This document shows positions 10,621-22,200 of a stretch of 64,000 nucleotides of DNA, in pieces (positions within the stretch are counted from its first letter, which is position 1; each line of letters opens with the position of its first letter). The position numbers and the translations under genes were made by a program. The notes under the pieces are model-generated. The model worked only from the letters and a program-made list of their open reading frames with translations, ran no database searches and was not told the DNA's origin. Source of the stretch: Pollenia angustigena (lineage: Eukaryota > Arthropoda > Insecta > Diptera > Polleniidae); the NCBI GenBank assembly GCA_930367215.1, contig OV884059.1, positions 243,287,803-243,351,802 of the forward strand. The letters are read 5' to 3'.

Positions 10621-10908
10621 GTTACATGTCTTCATAGCTGTATTTAAATTAATAATAATAATATCGATATTGATATATTTCCTATCGATATTTTCGATAT
10701 TTTAATACTATCAATAGTATCGATAGTTTCCCAGCACTAAGCCTACGGCATTCCTTTACTAAGAAGCAGGTTGAAAGGGCGAATGTTAAAGAATAACTGT
10801 GGCAACACTACTTCTTGCCTTCCGTAAGCGAGATGGTAAGCGAAAATTTTACCTTGCTCCCTTAGAAGCCTTCTACGTTTAAGGCTTAATATTAGGAAGT
10901 ATTTCCTA

Positions 10909-10931
10909 CCCCCCCCCCCCCCCCCCCCCCC
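10909..10931. repeat. Poly(C) run, 23 bases
   Basis: An uninterrupted C homopolymer in sequence that is otherwise strongly AT-rich. Length may be affected by sequencing or assembly. Confidence 0.8.
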
Positions 10932-12289
10932 ACAAACTCATTATAACGAATGTTTAAGCCGTTTTAATAAAATTAGGACAAAATTAAAATAGTTTCCCAA
11001 ATAAATTAAATTATATTAAAAAACCAAGTTTTCATTAAAAAAAAAAAAAACAATAAAAAATTTTAAAAATAATCATCTTACCTTTGATTTCTTGTTGTTG
11101 TTCGTTATATTTCTAGTATTATTTAATAAAACTATTTAAGATCCATTTAGCTACGTCACTATTTTAATTCACGAAAAAGAATAAAAGTTTATTGCGTTAC
11201 GTTGTGTTTGATGTTGCTTTCGAAAAATTTTTTATTGCACAGCTTTTGTTTCAGGAATTGCGGGAAAAACAAAACAATTTTAATGGAAAATTCATTTGTT
11301 GCTGGTTTTAAATTTATTGGCCATAAATTATAATAATTTAGATAATTATTTCTGTAGTTATTGTATTATTAATATTTAAATTATTACTTATTTATGTGTT
11401 ACGTTATTAATTATTGCAATTTCGTTTTATTAATGAATTTGTTTATTCATTTTAAATTTGTTTGATTTTTATTTTATTGTTTTGTATAATTTTTGTTTAA
11501 TATTTGGCTTAAAATTGTTTAAAAATTTCACATAAAAATTCATGCACACACACAAACGCAAGCATTTTAAATATTTCGGATAGTCAAAAGCACACACACG
11601 CAAAGACAAACGCGACGCTCACACTTTGAATTCGAATTTGAAAAAGAAATTAGAAACTATTAAAATTTGAGCGCAATGCAATGATTTACATATTTATATT
11701 TTGCTTAGAAATAGAAAGGGGATTATGAGGATTATTTATTTAATAGATATTAAATATGTTTTTTTTTTTTTTTAAGTTATTTTTCGGTTTATTTTTTAAA
11801 GTTTTTTTTTTATTTTGGCATTAGTTAAATTTATTAATTTATTTAACACGTTCATTTTATTTTATTATCATTTGCTAATCGAGTTGGTTTTTGCGGTTTT
11901 TTTATGTTTTTTAATTTAAAAGTTTTTGTGTTATTTTGTTTAACAATTTATATATTTTTTTTTTTTTTAATTTTTGTTGATGTTACTTGATTTTGTTGTT
12001 TAAATTTTTAATGATATGTTGACACTTTTTGAATAGAATTGTTAAATTTAATTTATTCTTGTTAATTATTTATTGTTTTTGGTTTTTTAGTAAATGATTT
12101 TATCGCCATTGCGGTAACTGCTTTTATTTTTTATTTCAAGTTATGCAGAATTCCATTTATGCCTTTTTTTGTATGTAATCTATAAAGAAAAAAAAGTTAT
12201 TAAGAATTAAAAGAAACAAAATATTAAAAACAAGTAAAACTACTATTTTAGAAGAGTATCATTTACCACACAGAAAAGAATCTCGTCAT
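10932..12289. other. Unassigned AT-rich sequence with CA-rich patches
   Basis: Very T-rich with many poly(T) runs. CA-rich patches lie at about 11542-11560 and 11590-11600. No open frame, TIR pair or RNA gene is visible. The region reads like intron or intergenic DNA. Confidence 0.5.
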
Positions 12290-12472
12290 TTCTTTTCAAT
12301 TAATCCATTAATCAAAATAAAAGCAGTTTTATATAAATATTTAATCAAGTGAATTAAACGTTTACTTTTTTCTGCAGTAATGTTGTTGATATAAGTAAAC
12401 GTTTAATTCACTTGATTAAATTTTTATTTAAAAATGCTTTTATTTTTGATTAATGGTTTAATTGAAAAAGAA
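12290..12472. mobile_element. AT-rich inverted-repeat MITE (TTGATTAAACG family), copy 2
   Basis: Two arms of about 75 bp are complementary: the left runs from TCTTTTCAATTAATCCATTA to TTAAACGTTTACTT, the right is its inverse. They are separated by about 25 nt around 12375-12395. It shares the words ACTTGATTAAA and AATTAAACGTTTA with 7785-7990 and 57225-57360. TSDs are not clear in this AT-rich context. Confidence 0.7.
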
Positions 12473-12750
12473 AAGTCAAAAAGGTGTAAATTAACCCCCT
12501 CGTAGGACATCAACATGTCAAAGGGAACAAGTCCCCTTTGCCACGGTAGGCTAGTTGGTAGCAGGGTTGCCGTTTGAAAATTTATTAGCCGACCAAAATT
12601 GTCTGCAAAGCCCACCAAAACTATTTGAAACCGACCAAATTTTTTAAACATTTAAAAACAAGTACCTACATCATCATAAAAAAATACAATTATTTAAAAA
12701 AATTTAGGAGTGATGAAAAAAACTTTAAATATTACCACAAAGGCCCTTTA

Positions 12751-13299
12751 AGCTTCGTTCACAATGGGAGAAACCAAAAGTATTTCATTTATTTTCCTTC
12801 CATTTTTCGAACAAAAATTTAACTAAAGTTTTTTTAAAAAACTTCTACTTATGATGAAATTTGTATGAAATTGAAAATGACGTTATCAGGCATGTTCTGA
12901 AAATCACTTTTTGTGAAACTTTTTTCATAATTGTGATTTTAAACTGGTCGGTCAAGTGGTCGCCAATCAAAGATTTCTTGCTTATATGTTCCCACCATTT
13001 TAAAACAAGTTAAAACTTTTGTGGTTTCCAAAACACCCTTAAATCACAATTGTGATTTTAAAATCACATGTGATTTGAAATTTTGTGATTTTCAGAACAT
13101 GCCTGTATATTAATTTTATTTGGTTTTGAATGAAAATTTTAACAAAATGGTGTTAAAAAATTTAATAATTAATGCATAATATTGTTGTTGGACAAATTTG
13201 CAAGCGGCTCCTTAATGCAAAATGTGTGAGTTTGTAAAAAAAATTGTTGCTGTATTTTGAACACCAGTGAAAATGTTGCTACCGATTGTGAACGGAGAT
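12751..13299. mobile_element. AGCTTCGTTCACAAT MITE, copy A, reversed, inside the hAT
   Basis: Its left end AGCTTCGTTCACAAT and right end (reversed ATCTCCGTTCACAATC) follow TTA and precede TAA. The interior matches 20228-20587 and 34580-34953 in reverse orientation, for example AGTATTTCATTTATTTTCC here against GGAAAATATATGAAATACT there. It is longer than its relatives because of the nested insertion 12887-13105. The 3-bp TWA flanks suggest PIF/Harbinger. Confidence 0.85.
12887..13105. mobile_element. Innermost small TIR element, 219 bp
   Basis: CAGGCATGTTCTGAAAATCAC occurs at the left and its exact complement at the right. Comparison with the uninterrupted relative at 20228-20587 shows the surrounding sequence rejoining here, with TAT on both sides as a possible 3-bp duplication. 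The end resembles 15887-16112 (CAGGTATGTGATGAAAATC). Class unknown. Confidence 0.85.
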
Positions 13300-13842
13300 T
13301 AATATTTTTTGCATTGCTAAGTTAGATTAAGCTTACCAACATTTCCAATCATGGTATTAGCGCCGTTTGTCGCCAATCCGATCAAATATTTGAAAGGAAT
13401 ATTGTTTGCTTATGAAAAGTTTTTTTAAAGAAAAATTGAAACGGTAACTGACTTGGTAAGCTCCAATAAGGTGAGAAAACTATTCGTTATGGAACTAACA
13501 CCGTTAAAGTATTTTGCTACTAACGTAATACATTTCATTTCATTGCCACATCTATAGTTTCATCAACAATTAAAAAAAAATTTTTTTGTAAAAAATCTAA
13601 TAGATTTGCACTTTTCTGTGCATGTACATTTTCCAAAACCGACCAAAATTAGACTTGGTCTACCAGCCGACTAAACCAAAAATATCCGACCAAATTTGTT
13701 CGGAAAAGACCAAGTTCGGCAACCCTGGTTGGTAGTAAGCTGTCTATCAGTAAGGGGGTTGCGGGTTCGATTCTCGCCAGAAACTCTGGCCTCCTGAGGA
13801 CAATCCCAGAGCTTCGTGGGATTAGAATAAGAAAAAAATAAA

Positions 13843-15886
13843 GTGTTAGAACTGGAACCGATCCCTACCACTTTCGAACTGTTACTTGATAATTTGGTTC
13901 TTAGTTCCCTTTCCTCTAGGGGAATAATTTGTTTTTATAACGTATAATCAAAACTTTCCTCAATATGCAGACATAAGACCGCCTTTAGAATTACCTTTAA
14001 TATTGTATTCAGAAATATAATTTGTTTTTAAGTGTTGGAATTCATTTAAAAATCCTAATTGATAACAAAAAGAAAAACTTTTATTCATTAAACGGTTATT
14101 CTAAAAACAATTTTTAAGTGATCAAATATGTTTGTCAAAAATATTTTACATGTCTGTTCCGATTTTAGAGATTATCTAAAATTAGATTTATTATCAAAGA
14201 GATTGACTTTGTTCTCATATCCATTTATTTAAATAGTATTTTTCAGATTTCAATATACTTTTATTATTTGTATAAAAGCAATTTATGGTAAATTCAAAAT
14301 TTTAAAATTTTTTTTTTTTTTTTTTTTGTTTGCTTTAACAAATTATTACAAGCTTTTGTTTGTTTAACTTTAGCAAACCACACACTTAAGAACGAAATCT
14401 GCCATTGTTGAAATTGTGAAATCCATGTCAATAGTGTTAACTGAAGCGTTGAAATCCTACCAGATAATAGAAGATTTCAGTGGTTGATACGCTTGACAGT
14501 ATCAAACGCCTTCGTAACCACACACACAACACAAGAATACACTCGCACACAAACACTTAACTTACAAATATCAAATTTTCTTACGGTTTAATAACTTAAA
14601 GAAGAAATAATATTTGAAATTTTTTATATGAACAAATTATTTCTCTTGCGACTTAACTTGGCTGTACTAACAAGTATTTCAATGTCTTATTTAGGCCGCA
14701 GTGATGCCAAATAAAGGGATTTTTCCGTTTTTGTAGGGATTTTTTCTTAATATGACGTGTAGGGAAAAAGAGAAAGAAATCTTACTTCTGACAGATTTTT
14801 TCTAAACATTTCAAATTTTTTTTTAAGTGAATCATTAGAAATTCCTAAATCTGGAAATAACTCTATTATATAAAGTAATTAAATATGTGGAATCTTTAAC
14901 AACAATGGTAATTAGATAGTTATTTAATTGTTTTAAGTTTGGTCAAAATGTTATGAAAATAGAATGCCTAATGACTGATGGTGACATAAGGATGATGTTG
15001 ACAGTGAATAAATCTGATTAAGTACAATTCTACATAAGTGCACTTGAAGAAACGCAAAGAAGACTGCCACTATACATCTTTAAAGAAATGTAATTTTTTT
15101 AATCTTAAAGTTTAATATGGGTAATTCCAAAGTGTTGAACGTGACAGTCGTACGCATCAAAAATCCAATAACATTTTAAGCAAAAAATATTTTTACGTTT
15201 TCTCAAATTATAGCATTAGGAAAGCACTGTTATCTGTGCTAAAGTTTATGGAAGGCGCTATTCTAGGTTAAAGATAATGGCAAAAGAAGTAGCGGTTCGA
15301 ACGTGAAAAAAACAGAAGTAGTTTTTTTGGCCATGTACAAAAAGGCGTAATTCAACGAAACCTGGCACAATTTTTTAGTCAAACTACTTTCAGAATTTTA
15401 CGTAGCAATGTAACATTAAAATGTATTGGTTTGATTCCAAAATCTTCTGTTTTTTCTTTTTTTAGCCAAAATCTGGGTCAATACGTGACATTTCGAACGT
15501 GAAATTTTTCCGTAATAATTTAACTAAATAATGATCAAAATAAAATAAAAATTTACCATTAATCCGAATACCATCTTTCTCTTTGAACTCTTCTTTTGAT
15601 TTCAGCATGGTCTGAAATTTTGTTTGGAAAATTTTTATCAAATATCACCTCTTTTAAGAAAGACAAATATAACAGAAAACATGCAATAAAACATTCTCAC
15701 ATAAAAGAAACTACGTTTGCACAACTTTGCAGTCTGATTGTTCATCTAAGTGAACAAATTTATGAGTAAATTTATAAAATTAGTAAAATATAAATTTTTT
15801 TCTATAACAATATCGAAAAATAATCAGCTTTTAATAACTTTTAAATTTTCGGTCACGGTGGCCCTTTTGACGGAAATGCCCATATA
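13843..15886. other. Unassigned AT-rich sequence
   Basis: A CA-rich patch is at 14519-14560. CAGTGATGCCA at 14699-14709 looks like a lone hAT end; its complement recurs at 18434-18443, but I cannot show that they belong together. No coding sequence is recognised. Confidence 0.45.
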
Positions 15887-16112
15887 CAGGTATGTGATGA
15901 AAATCGATTTTAAAAACTATACGATTTGAAACCGAATATATCGTTTTTAGTATCTTTTAAAATGGATTTTAAATGCATATACGTTAACTGAAGTGTATTC
16001 TGTTCGAAAATTTTAGACTATAATTCAGAAATGGATTTTAAAATCCTTCGAAATTCAGCACACCTTTTAAAAACGTTCGTTTTGAAATCGATCGATTTTC
16101 ATCACATACCTG
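15887..16112. mobile_element. Small TIR element CAGGTATGTGATG, 226 bp
   Basis: CAGGTATGTGATGAAAATCG at the left and its complement at the right, with ATA on both sides as a possible 3-bp TSD. The interior is rich in GATTTTAAA-type words. The terminal words resemble the element at 12887-13105. Confidence 0.75.
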
Positions 16113-16233
16113 ATAATAACAAAATCTTCAAAAGTAAATTTAAATTGTTGTACGATAAGTACAAAGTTGACTTATATTAACTAAAACAAAAATGGTTAAC
16201 TTTGGAATATAGTTTTGTTGAATATGAAAAGCT

Positions 16234-16511
16234 AATACCCAGTAAAAACTTCGCCTACAAAATAATGTGTTGAGTAATCAGAAAAACAAAAAAGCACTAC
16301 TTACAATTCTACTGAAAAAACCAATGCATTTTACAAGGGATGTCCCAAAATGAACGCATTAAAATGTAAGTCATTATTTTTTACCTGCATACATCCAGAA
16401 AAAAGTAGTTATAGAAGTTGTTATAGATGTAGTTATAGAACAAAGCTGCATAATAATGAGTTAAAGAAGCTATTTATTTTGAAAAAGTAGGCAAAGTTTT
16501 TACTGGGTATT
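16234..16511. mobile_element. MITE AATACCCAGTAAAAACTT, 278 bp
   Basis: AATACCCAGTAAAAACTTCG at the left and, reversed, AATACCCAGTAAAAACTTTG at the right, both continuing into GCCTAC. It shares GGGATGTCCCAAAA with the related, longer element at 48775-49367. TSD not resolved. Confidence 0.8.
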
Positions 16512-16946
16512 GTATTTACTAGATATTGAAGCATTTTGATCCAAAATTTTGCAGTTGCAATAAGTCTGTGATCTTAGAAATTTTGTTTTGTGTTGTCCCA
16601 CTTTACAAAAACAAAGCTGTAATATAATTTACTAATAACAAAATCAATCCCGGAGAAGTTGTTATATCCTAACGAAACGTAGGAAATACATTGATAAAAT
16701 AAGATAAATTGCCTATTGTTTAATTTAGTTTAAAAACAAAGACCTTGAAAGCCTGTCTGTAGGTAACTTAAGGAAATAATGAAAACAAAATTTATAAAGT
16801 TTTTATGTTGCTCTAACGGTTTTCTCATGTAACTGTTTTCAATTGTTATTTTTTTTTTTTTTGATATTATGGCATTATTTTTAAATGAATTTTAAATGAA
16901 GTTTCAAAAAATTTTATATGTTACGAAATTAAAAAAATATTATAGG
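16512..16946. other. Unassigned spacer
   Basis: AT-rich; nothing recognised. Confidence 0.4.
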
Positions 16947-18397
16947 AAACAAGTTAGAGTGCTATATTCGGCTGTGCCGAATCTTTGATACCCTCCACCG
17001 ATCTATATCTATATAACCTTTCTATAGGATCTATATGATATCTATGTGTTATTAATTTATCTTTATAAAAACAGACATCAGCATTAAAATTGGTTGCGGC
17101 TTAGACATATCACCCCTTTGCGCGAAATTATCGTATGTTACAAAAACCAAATTTTACAGGGGAGCCATTTTTCTACTTTTCTCTGCTATCACTTGCAATA
17201 TCAAAATGAAAATGTACATTCAATTTTTGGAACAACGAAGTGGAATTCGCCTACAATATTTTGTCAGGTGACGTCTCTTTGAATTTAGAACAAGATTGCA
17301 TCAAAAAGTCAATATCAAAAAAATTGGCATATACGATAATTTCGCGCAAAGGGGTCGATATATAAAATTATTGACTGACAATTAGAAAGTTTAATGCTTT
17401 TTTAGCAATTTTAACTAGCTTGAGTAAAATATCACGATTTGTAACAGTTTAAGCCGATCTTAAATGATTTTTAGGAAGGGAATTTATATTGAAGCCATGG
17501 TAAGCTATGAACTAATCATCCCAAAATCCTGCAGAGTGATTTCTGGCATTCAAAACATAAATTTTAAATTCAAAACAGCGGTGAAATTAGTTTTAGCGTT
17601 TACAGTGAAGGCTGCTTAATATGGGATCTAAGGTAAATTATGGACCGTATATCACAAAATTCATAAAATATTTTCTGGCCATATGAAACTAAGTTGGAAG
17701 AAATTTGACAACAATGAATATATCTGCTACGTTTTTAGGCGTATTTAATTAATTTACCAGAGTAGGCTTTATATGGGGCCTATAGTAAATTATGGACCGA
17801 TCATCACGAAATTTATTAATTCTATTTCTAGTCCTATAAAACTGTGAAGTATTAAATTTAATTCTGATAGCATTCTTTTGTACGGTTTTAGGCGTACTAA
17901 ACTGTTTTCCGGGAGTAGGGTTAATATGGGGGCCTCGGGTAAATTATGGACCGATCTTCACGAAATTTTACAGTGTGATATCGAGTCAAATAAAACGAAC
18001 TTTTGCAGAATTTATATTATTCCGTCCATTGTTCCACCATTTTTGTTAGTTTTTGTAACAAAATTATCAATTTTTTAAGGTGTTGGTTCCACATTTTGAT
18101 TCATAGCTCTGATTCTACTAAACCGATTTTGCCGGATTTCAATCCCAAGCTACTTAGGATATCTTCAAGCAATTTGACACCAAGTTTTTTTATTTCTTTT
18201 GAGTTTTTCGAAAGTGAGCACGTTTTCAACAGACGGACAGACAGACGGACATGGCTAAATGGACTTAGAATTACCCAAGGACCGAAAATATATATACTTT
18301 ATGTGGTCAGAGATGAATAATAAAAAAGTTTCACACGGAAAGATAAACTATGTAAGTATACCCTCTTTACAACTAATTGTGGTAGAGGGTATATAAA
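16947..18397 (+). repeat. Fly interspersed repeat, long copy
   Basis: It starts AAACAAGTTAGAGTGCTATA with a TCGGCTGTGCCGAATC block and ends with GTGGTAGAGGGTATATAAAT. Internally it has repeated ATGGACCGAT..TCACGAAATTT blocks (three times, about 17640-17960) and a CAGACGGACAGACAGACGGA stretch (18230-18249). A reverse fragment of the same part is at 47700-47965. A MITE (17110-17358) sits inside. Open frames at 17878-18320 are repeat sequence without a recognisable protein. Confidence 0.78.
17110..17358. mobile_element. TA-flanked MITE (TCGACCC.TTTGCGCG family), copy 2
   Basis: TCACCCCTTTGCGCGAAATT at the left and, reversed, TCGACCCCTTTGCGCGAAAT at the right, with TA on both sides (17108-17109, 17359-17360). 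It is the inverse-orientation counterpart of 6446-6696. Confidence 0.88.
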
Positions 18398-18399
18398 TG

Positions 18400-19782
18400 T
18401 CGGAATTTTTTTATAAGCGTGAGTATTTCTCCTGGCATCACTGGTTTAGGGTCACCCTCAATGCAACTTTTAGCCTGTTGTTCAGGTTCAAAATAAAATA
18501 TATAAAACTAAATAAGATTTTTAAACCCTTTAAATGGTTTTTATTTTTTAATTTACTTCATAAACATATTGTATTCGTTTTAAATACAAACATGTACATA
18601 TTTTGTGTATTTAGGGATCTCCTTTAACCGTATTATACTACACGCATTTCAACTTAAAAACTTAAAGAAAATGCTTAAAATTGTTCGTACAAACATATTA
18701 AAAAAATTATTTGTTCTTTCATATTTTACATTTTACTATTCCTTTTCTATTCACAGCTTTTACAATTTTATTCATACTGATGGTGTTTTTGTGTAACACC
18801 CATATAAGACTTATGAATAGAAACACACACTCACACATGTATGTACGTCTGGTAACATACCCAGCGAACAGAAAATAATATTTAAAATTTAACTAAAAAA
18901 AAGTGGTTTTAAATTAGTTTTTTCTGTGCTTAAAACAAAATGCTCCTTTTTAACCCACTAGGGGTTGATATAAGAAAAAAAATATATTCATATTTTAGGT
19001 TACCAGTTTCATTAAAACAATGACTCAAACACTTCTATACAATTCAAATATTCGCTTATCCGGCTATAATTCGTAACTGCATTCATAGAGTTAGCAGCTG
19101 ATTTAAGTTTTTTTAAAGTTCTTTTCTAAAATCTAGAAAATTAATTTATATTTATAAAATAAAAATTAAAATATTAAAAAAAATGTAGATTAAAAACCAT
19201 AAACAGTTCAATAAAATAACCACAATACTAATTATTTTAACAGATATTTTATTTCATCAAACCCATTGTAAAGAGATTTATAAAACGACTTCAATTAAAT
19301 TCGGAACATGGATAAGTTCAGAAATTTATTGTAGATTTTACCTTTCTCACTTCCCATTTGGTTACTCTTCTTATAGTTTCATACTTTAAAGAAAAATTCC
19401 TTTATTGTCCAGTTTTGGCGATAACTTTCCAAAATATGTAATTAAAACAATGATTCGCAATAAAACGTATGTGAAGTTTTAAATTTATCAGAATCGTAGA
19501 ATACCTTCAGAAATTTGTTTATATTAAAGATGCTTTATATTTGATTGCGTTTTCCTTATTGTTCAATGGTTAAAATGAATACCTGTTAATCACAACAGAA
19601 AAATAATCCATTAAGTTTCATTGCCACCTCTAGACTAACCTCGTTGAGGCCTGCATAACTCCATTCAAACAAACACTAAAATCGCTGAACATTTTTCGAA
19701 CTCTTTACTGAAAGAAAGTGAAGCCCTTTCGGACCTAACGCTTAACTACTGGGAGAAATTTTTCTTAATTTTTGGAATATAT
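18400..19782. other. Unassigned AT-rich sequence
   Basis: No recognisable coding, TIR pair or tandem array. Open frames at 18397-18796 are AT-rich and domain-free. Confidence 0.45.
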
Positions 19783-20227
19783 CGTCCCCTTAATAAAACA
19801 ATAGTGTATAATTTTTTGGGGGTTTTGAGAAAATCGTGTTTAAAGTTTTTGTCAAATCGGATGTCTATTAAAACTGTAAATAAAAATTCTTCATATTGGA
19901 TTTTTCGACGAATACATAATACCGTTTCTTGTTTTTAAATTAACCAGTTTTGTTATTCTACGCATCCTTTAAAACCATTATTATGTCATTCAAAGTGCAA
20001 GTTGTCCATATAGGCTATTTTATTTTTTAAGGAATTCGTATGATGTACTATTTTATTTTGTATGATATACGCTGTTTTATTCAATAATTTTACGGTATTT
20101 TTATTAAAATATTTGATCTCAAAAATATCAATAGCACCTCATACGAAGATCGTATTAATAATAAACTTTCTATTCCCGAAAATAACTTTGATAATATCAA
20201 TTTGTCACATTATAAAACAGTGAATAA

Positions 20228-20587
20228 AGCTTCGTTCACAATCAACAAAACATTTTCACTTGGTGTTCATAATAGAGCAACAATTTCTTTTCAACCACAA
20301 ACATTTTGCATTAAGAAACCGTTTGCAAATTTTAGCCACAACAATAATATGCATTTACTATTATTTTTTAAAACATTATGTTAAAATTTTCATTCAAAAC
20401 TAAATAAAATTATTTTAAACGTCAGAAACAATTTCATACAAATTGTTGTTGAAGTTCAAGTAGACTCAACTTTAGTTAAATTTTTAAAAAAATTTTAGTT
20501 ACATTTTTGTTCTAAAAATGAAAGGAAAATATATGAAATACTTTGGGAAGAAAAAACGAAATTGTTACTCTGATTGTGAACAAAGCT
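20228..20587. mobile_element. AGCTTCGTTCACAAT MITE, copy B, 360 bp, TAA TSD
   Basis: AGCTTCGTTCACAATC at the left and, reversed, AGCTTTGTTCACAATC at the right, flanked by TAA on both sides (20225-20227, 20588-20590). It is the cleanest copy of the family shared with 12751-13299 and 34580-34953. Blocks such as GAAACCGTTTGCAAATTTTA are conserved between this copy and the 34.6-kb copy. The 3-bp TWA target is PIF/Harbinger-like. Confidence 0.9.
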
Positions 20588-20707
20588 TAATTCATAGTTT
20601 TGTTAATTCAGTGACACTTATTCATAACTTTCCAATGTGGGTTATTATAAACAAAAAATTATGACAAATTAAAGTTTACATTGCGTAAATCAAAAATAAC
20701 TAGAAGT

Positions 20708-20869
20708 TCATTTGTCTTCTTTCTCTTCCTCTGCTACATCTGGCTCATCTAAACAATTTCGCTGCTTTCCACCTTGTAAGTTAAAGAAAAATGACTGTGA
20801 GCCACGAGGAATCACATTCTTCTTGCACAAATTTTGGAGATCATGCAGCTTTCGATGGTCCGAATGAAA
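20708..20869 (-). pseudogene. Probable C-terminal scrap of a transposase
   Basis: On the minus strand an open stretch of 53 codons ends at a stop at 20708-20710 and is closed upstream by a TAG. Its composition is protein-like and not AT-driven: it contains HSDHRKLHDLQNLCKKNVIP, a Gln/Arg/Gly-containing middle and an acidic Glu/Asp/Lys tail before the stop. It lies centrally in the 19783-21202 TIR element, where a transposase gene would be expected. I cannot name the family with confidence; a DDE-type transposase C-terminus is my guess. There is no start codon or other domain, so it is dead. Confidence 0.45.
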
Positions 20870-21206
20870 CTATTTCTCAAACAATAGTGCATATAATTAT
20901 AAGCTATTTTATGAGTTAAAGTTGTATTTTTTTCTACAGGCTAAAATGGAGTACAATGCGTATATACTATTATTCTTTTAACAACTTTGGAGTGGCAATT
21001 TCAAGTAAAATAGCGCATATGAGCTTACAATTTTTAACAAGAAATTATACACTATTTTTTCCAACGACATTTTGACCCACTTTTTGGCAGTAGAATTTGA
21101 CGAAATTTTTACCAGACACAAAATCAATGATGGAGATTCTAAATATGCAATAAAAAAATAATAGCGTATGAGCACATACGCTATTGTTATATTAAGGGGA
21201 CCATAT

Positions 21207-21689
21207 GGTCTCTATAACTTATAGAAATGTAATCAATGTTTAGGTTTTACCATTTTTATATGCTTCTGAGATTTTCAGGACACGCACAATGGATGCATCT
21301 CGTTAAAATTTTTAGTTAAAACGCATTTTTATTGCATCAATTGACTCCAGTTGGTTTGAAACATTAAAATTTATAATTTTTTTTTAGTCAAAATATGCCC
21401 ACTTCACTATTTGTTAACGATTAATAATTTTGTAATTGAAAAAGCAACATATGTACATCTGCGGCTCATTTTGACAAAACTGAAATGGGACGCAATAATT
21501 TCGCAAAAATTCAAGTAACGCTAAAGCGAACAGCGGAATAATGTGGGAAACAAACATAAAGAACAATCAGCGCGGTCGATGCATGCTGGTATATGCTCAA
21601 TAAGAAGCGAAAATATTGAAACCGAAACCCAGAAGCACAATCGATGCATCACGATCTTGAAGTGGTAGGCGACCAATTTACCTGTGTGT
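21207..21689. other. Unassigned spacer
   Basis: AT-rich; nothing recognised. Confidence 0.4.
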
Positions 21690-22200
21690 ACGAGTAGAAG
21701 CAAAAACAAGTGCATTCCTATAGTGAGAGTGCGAGTAAAAAAACTACTCTTAAAAAGTAACAAGGTAATGAAAAATACACTCATTAATGGTCATAACTGG
21801 AAACAAAATATAAACCCATTCTTTACTTTCTTAATGTGAGTTTCGAATATGTATTTACGAAATATTTCATATTTTTATTTCCTTGATAATCTTGCAACAA
21901 TAATTCTTTGCATGCGTATGCCACATATGACAGACAAGCAAACATCACAAATTCTCAAATACTGCGCGAAGCTGTTTTCGAATACTAGGTTTTGAAAGAA
22001 ACGTGTACTGTCTGGAGTTTTTTTTTTAATTCTTGTACCCTCACAACACTATTTAAATTGTTCAACGAACAATACTGCATAGTATTTGTCATTGTGTTGA
22101 ACAGAAACGTTTTGTTTGATTTTCAAATTCATTTATGCTGGCCTTTATTGCTAAGAAATATTTGCTGGGTAGGCACTCATAAGTTTTATTTTTATATACA
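21690..22200. repeat. Diverged dispersed segment, copy 2 (uninterrupted)
   Basis: Same-orientation match to 2985-4515 without the two insertions found there. Shared words include CTATAGTGAGAGTGCG, AAACTACTCTTAA, TTAATGTGAG and TACTGTCTGGA. Identity is moderate, so the duplication or dispersal is old. No coding content. Confidence 0.65.

Larger units (their letters stand above)
9251..10739. mobile_element. hAT-like element with TATCGATA-rich ends, hosting two insertions
   Basis: The left end is TAGTGCTGGGATACTATCGA and the right end, reversed, TAGTGCTGGGAAACTATCGA. Immediately inside both are clusters of TATCGATA or near copies (9256-9310 and 10660-10730). Flanks CCCACGG (9244-9250) and CCTACGG (10742-10748) are similar but offset by two bases, so the TSD is only a candidate. 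Two complete elements (9552-10073, 10080-10620) lie within, leaving a host of roughly 420 bp. TATCGATA is the known DREF/BEAF-32 motif of Drosophila; any binding here is inference. Confidence 0.7.
12562..13727. mobile_element. hAT element CAGGGTTGCCG, 1166 bp, inside the SINE
   Basis: CAGGGTTGCCG and its exact complement bound the element, with the perfect 8-bp TSD GTTGGTAG (12554-12561, 13728-13735) taken from the SINE's tRNA-like part. Both subterminal regions carry several CCGACCAAAATT-like words in the same orientation (for example 12592, 12631, 13640, 13687). It hosts the TTA-type MITE at 12751-13299. No transposase is recognisable. Confidence 0.94.
12540..13842 (+). mobile_element. tRNA-derived SINE, split by a hAT insertion
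   Basis: The head GCCACGGTAGGCTAGTTGGT lies at 12540-12559. The rest (13728-13842) follows after a 1.17-kb insertion. It has an A-box-like TAGGCTAGTTGG, a B box GGTTCGATTC at 13764-13773, a GCTTCGTGGGATTAG tail block and an A-rich end. Three more copies are at 33436-33611, 49054-49143 and 51326-51467 on the minus strand. The arrangement (tRNA-like promoter, unrelated tail, A-rich 3' end) is that of a SINE. This copy cannot be transcribed as a unit. Confidence 0.88.
19783..21202. mobile_element. TIR element CGTCCCCTTAAT, 1420 bp, ATAT flanks
   Basis: The left end reads CGTCCCCTTAATAAAACAAT and the right, reversed, GGTCCCCTTAATATAACAAT, both leading into AGYGTAT. ATAT flanks both ends (19779-19782, 21203-21206). 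Variants of CAATAGYGYATA recur inside (about 20880, 20956, 21010). Next to the right end is a 10-bp-stem hairpin (ATAGCGTATG..CATACGCTAT, 21162-21185). It carries a MITE (20228-20587) and a probable transposase C-terminal scrap on the minus strand (20708-20869). Superfamily not determined. Confidence 0.78.

Noticed and set aside
10909..10931. Poly(C) tract as a regulatory element
   Set aside because: A homopolymer alone is not evidence, and its length may be a sequencing artefact.
14699..18443. CAGTGATGCCA and its complement 3.7 kb apart as one hAT element
   Set aside because: Only 10-11 bp match, the flanks do not give a convincing 8-bp duplication, and a complete interspersed repeat lies between. 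Chance or two separate ends are as likely.
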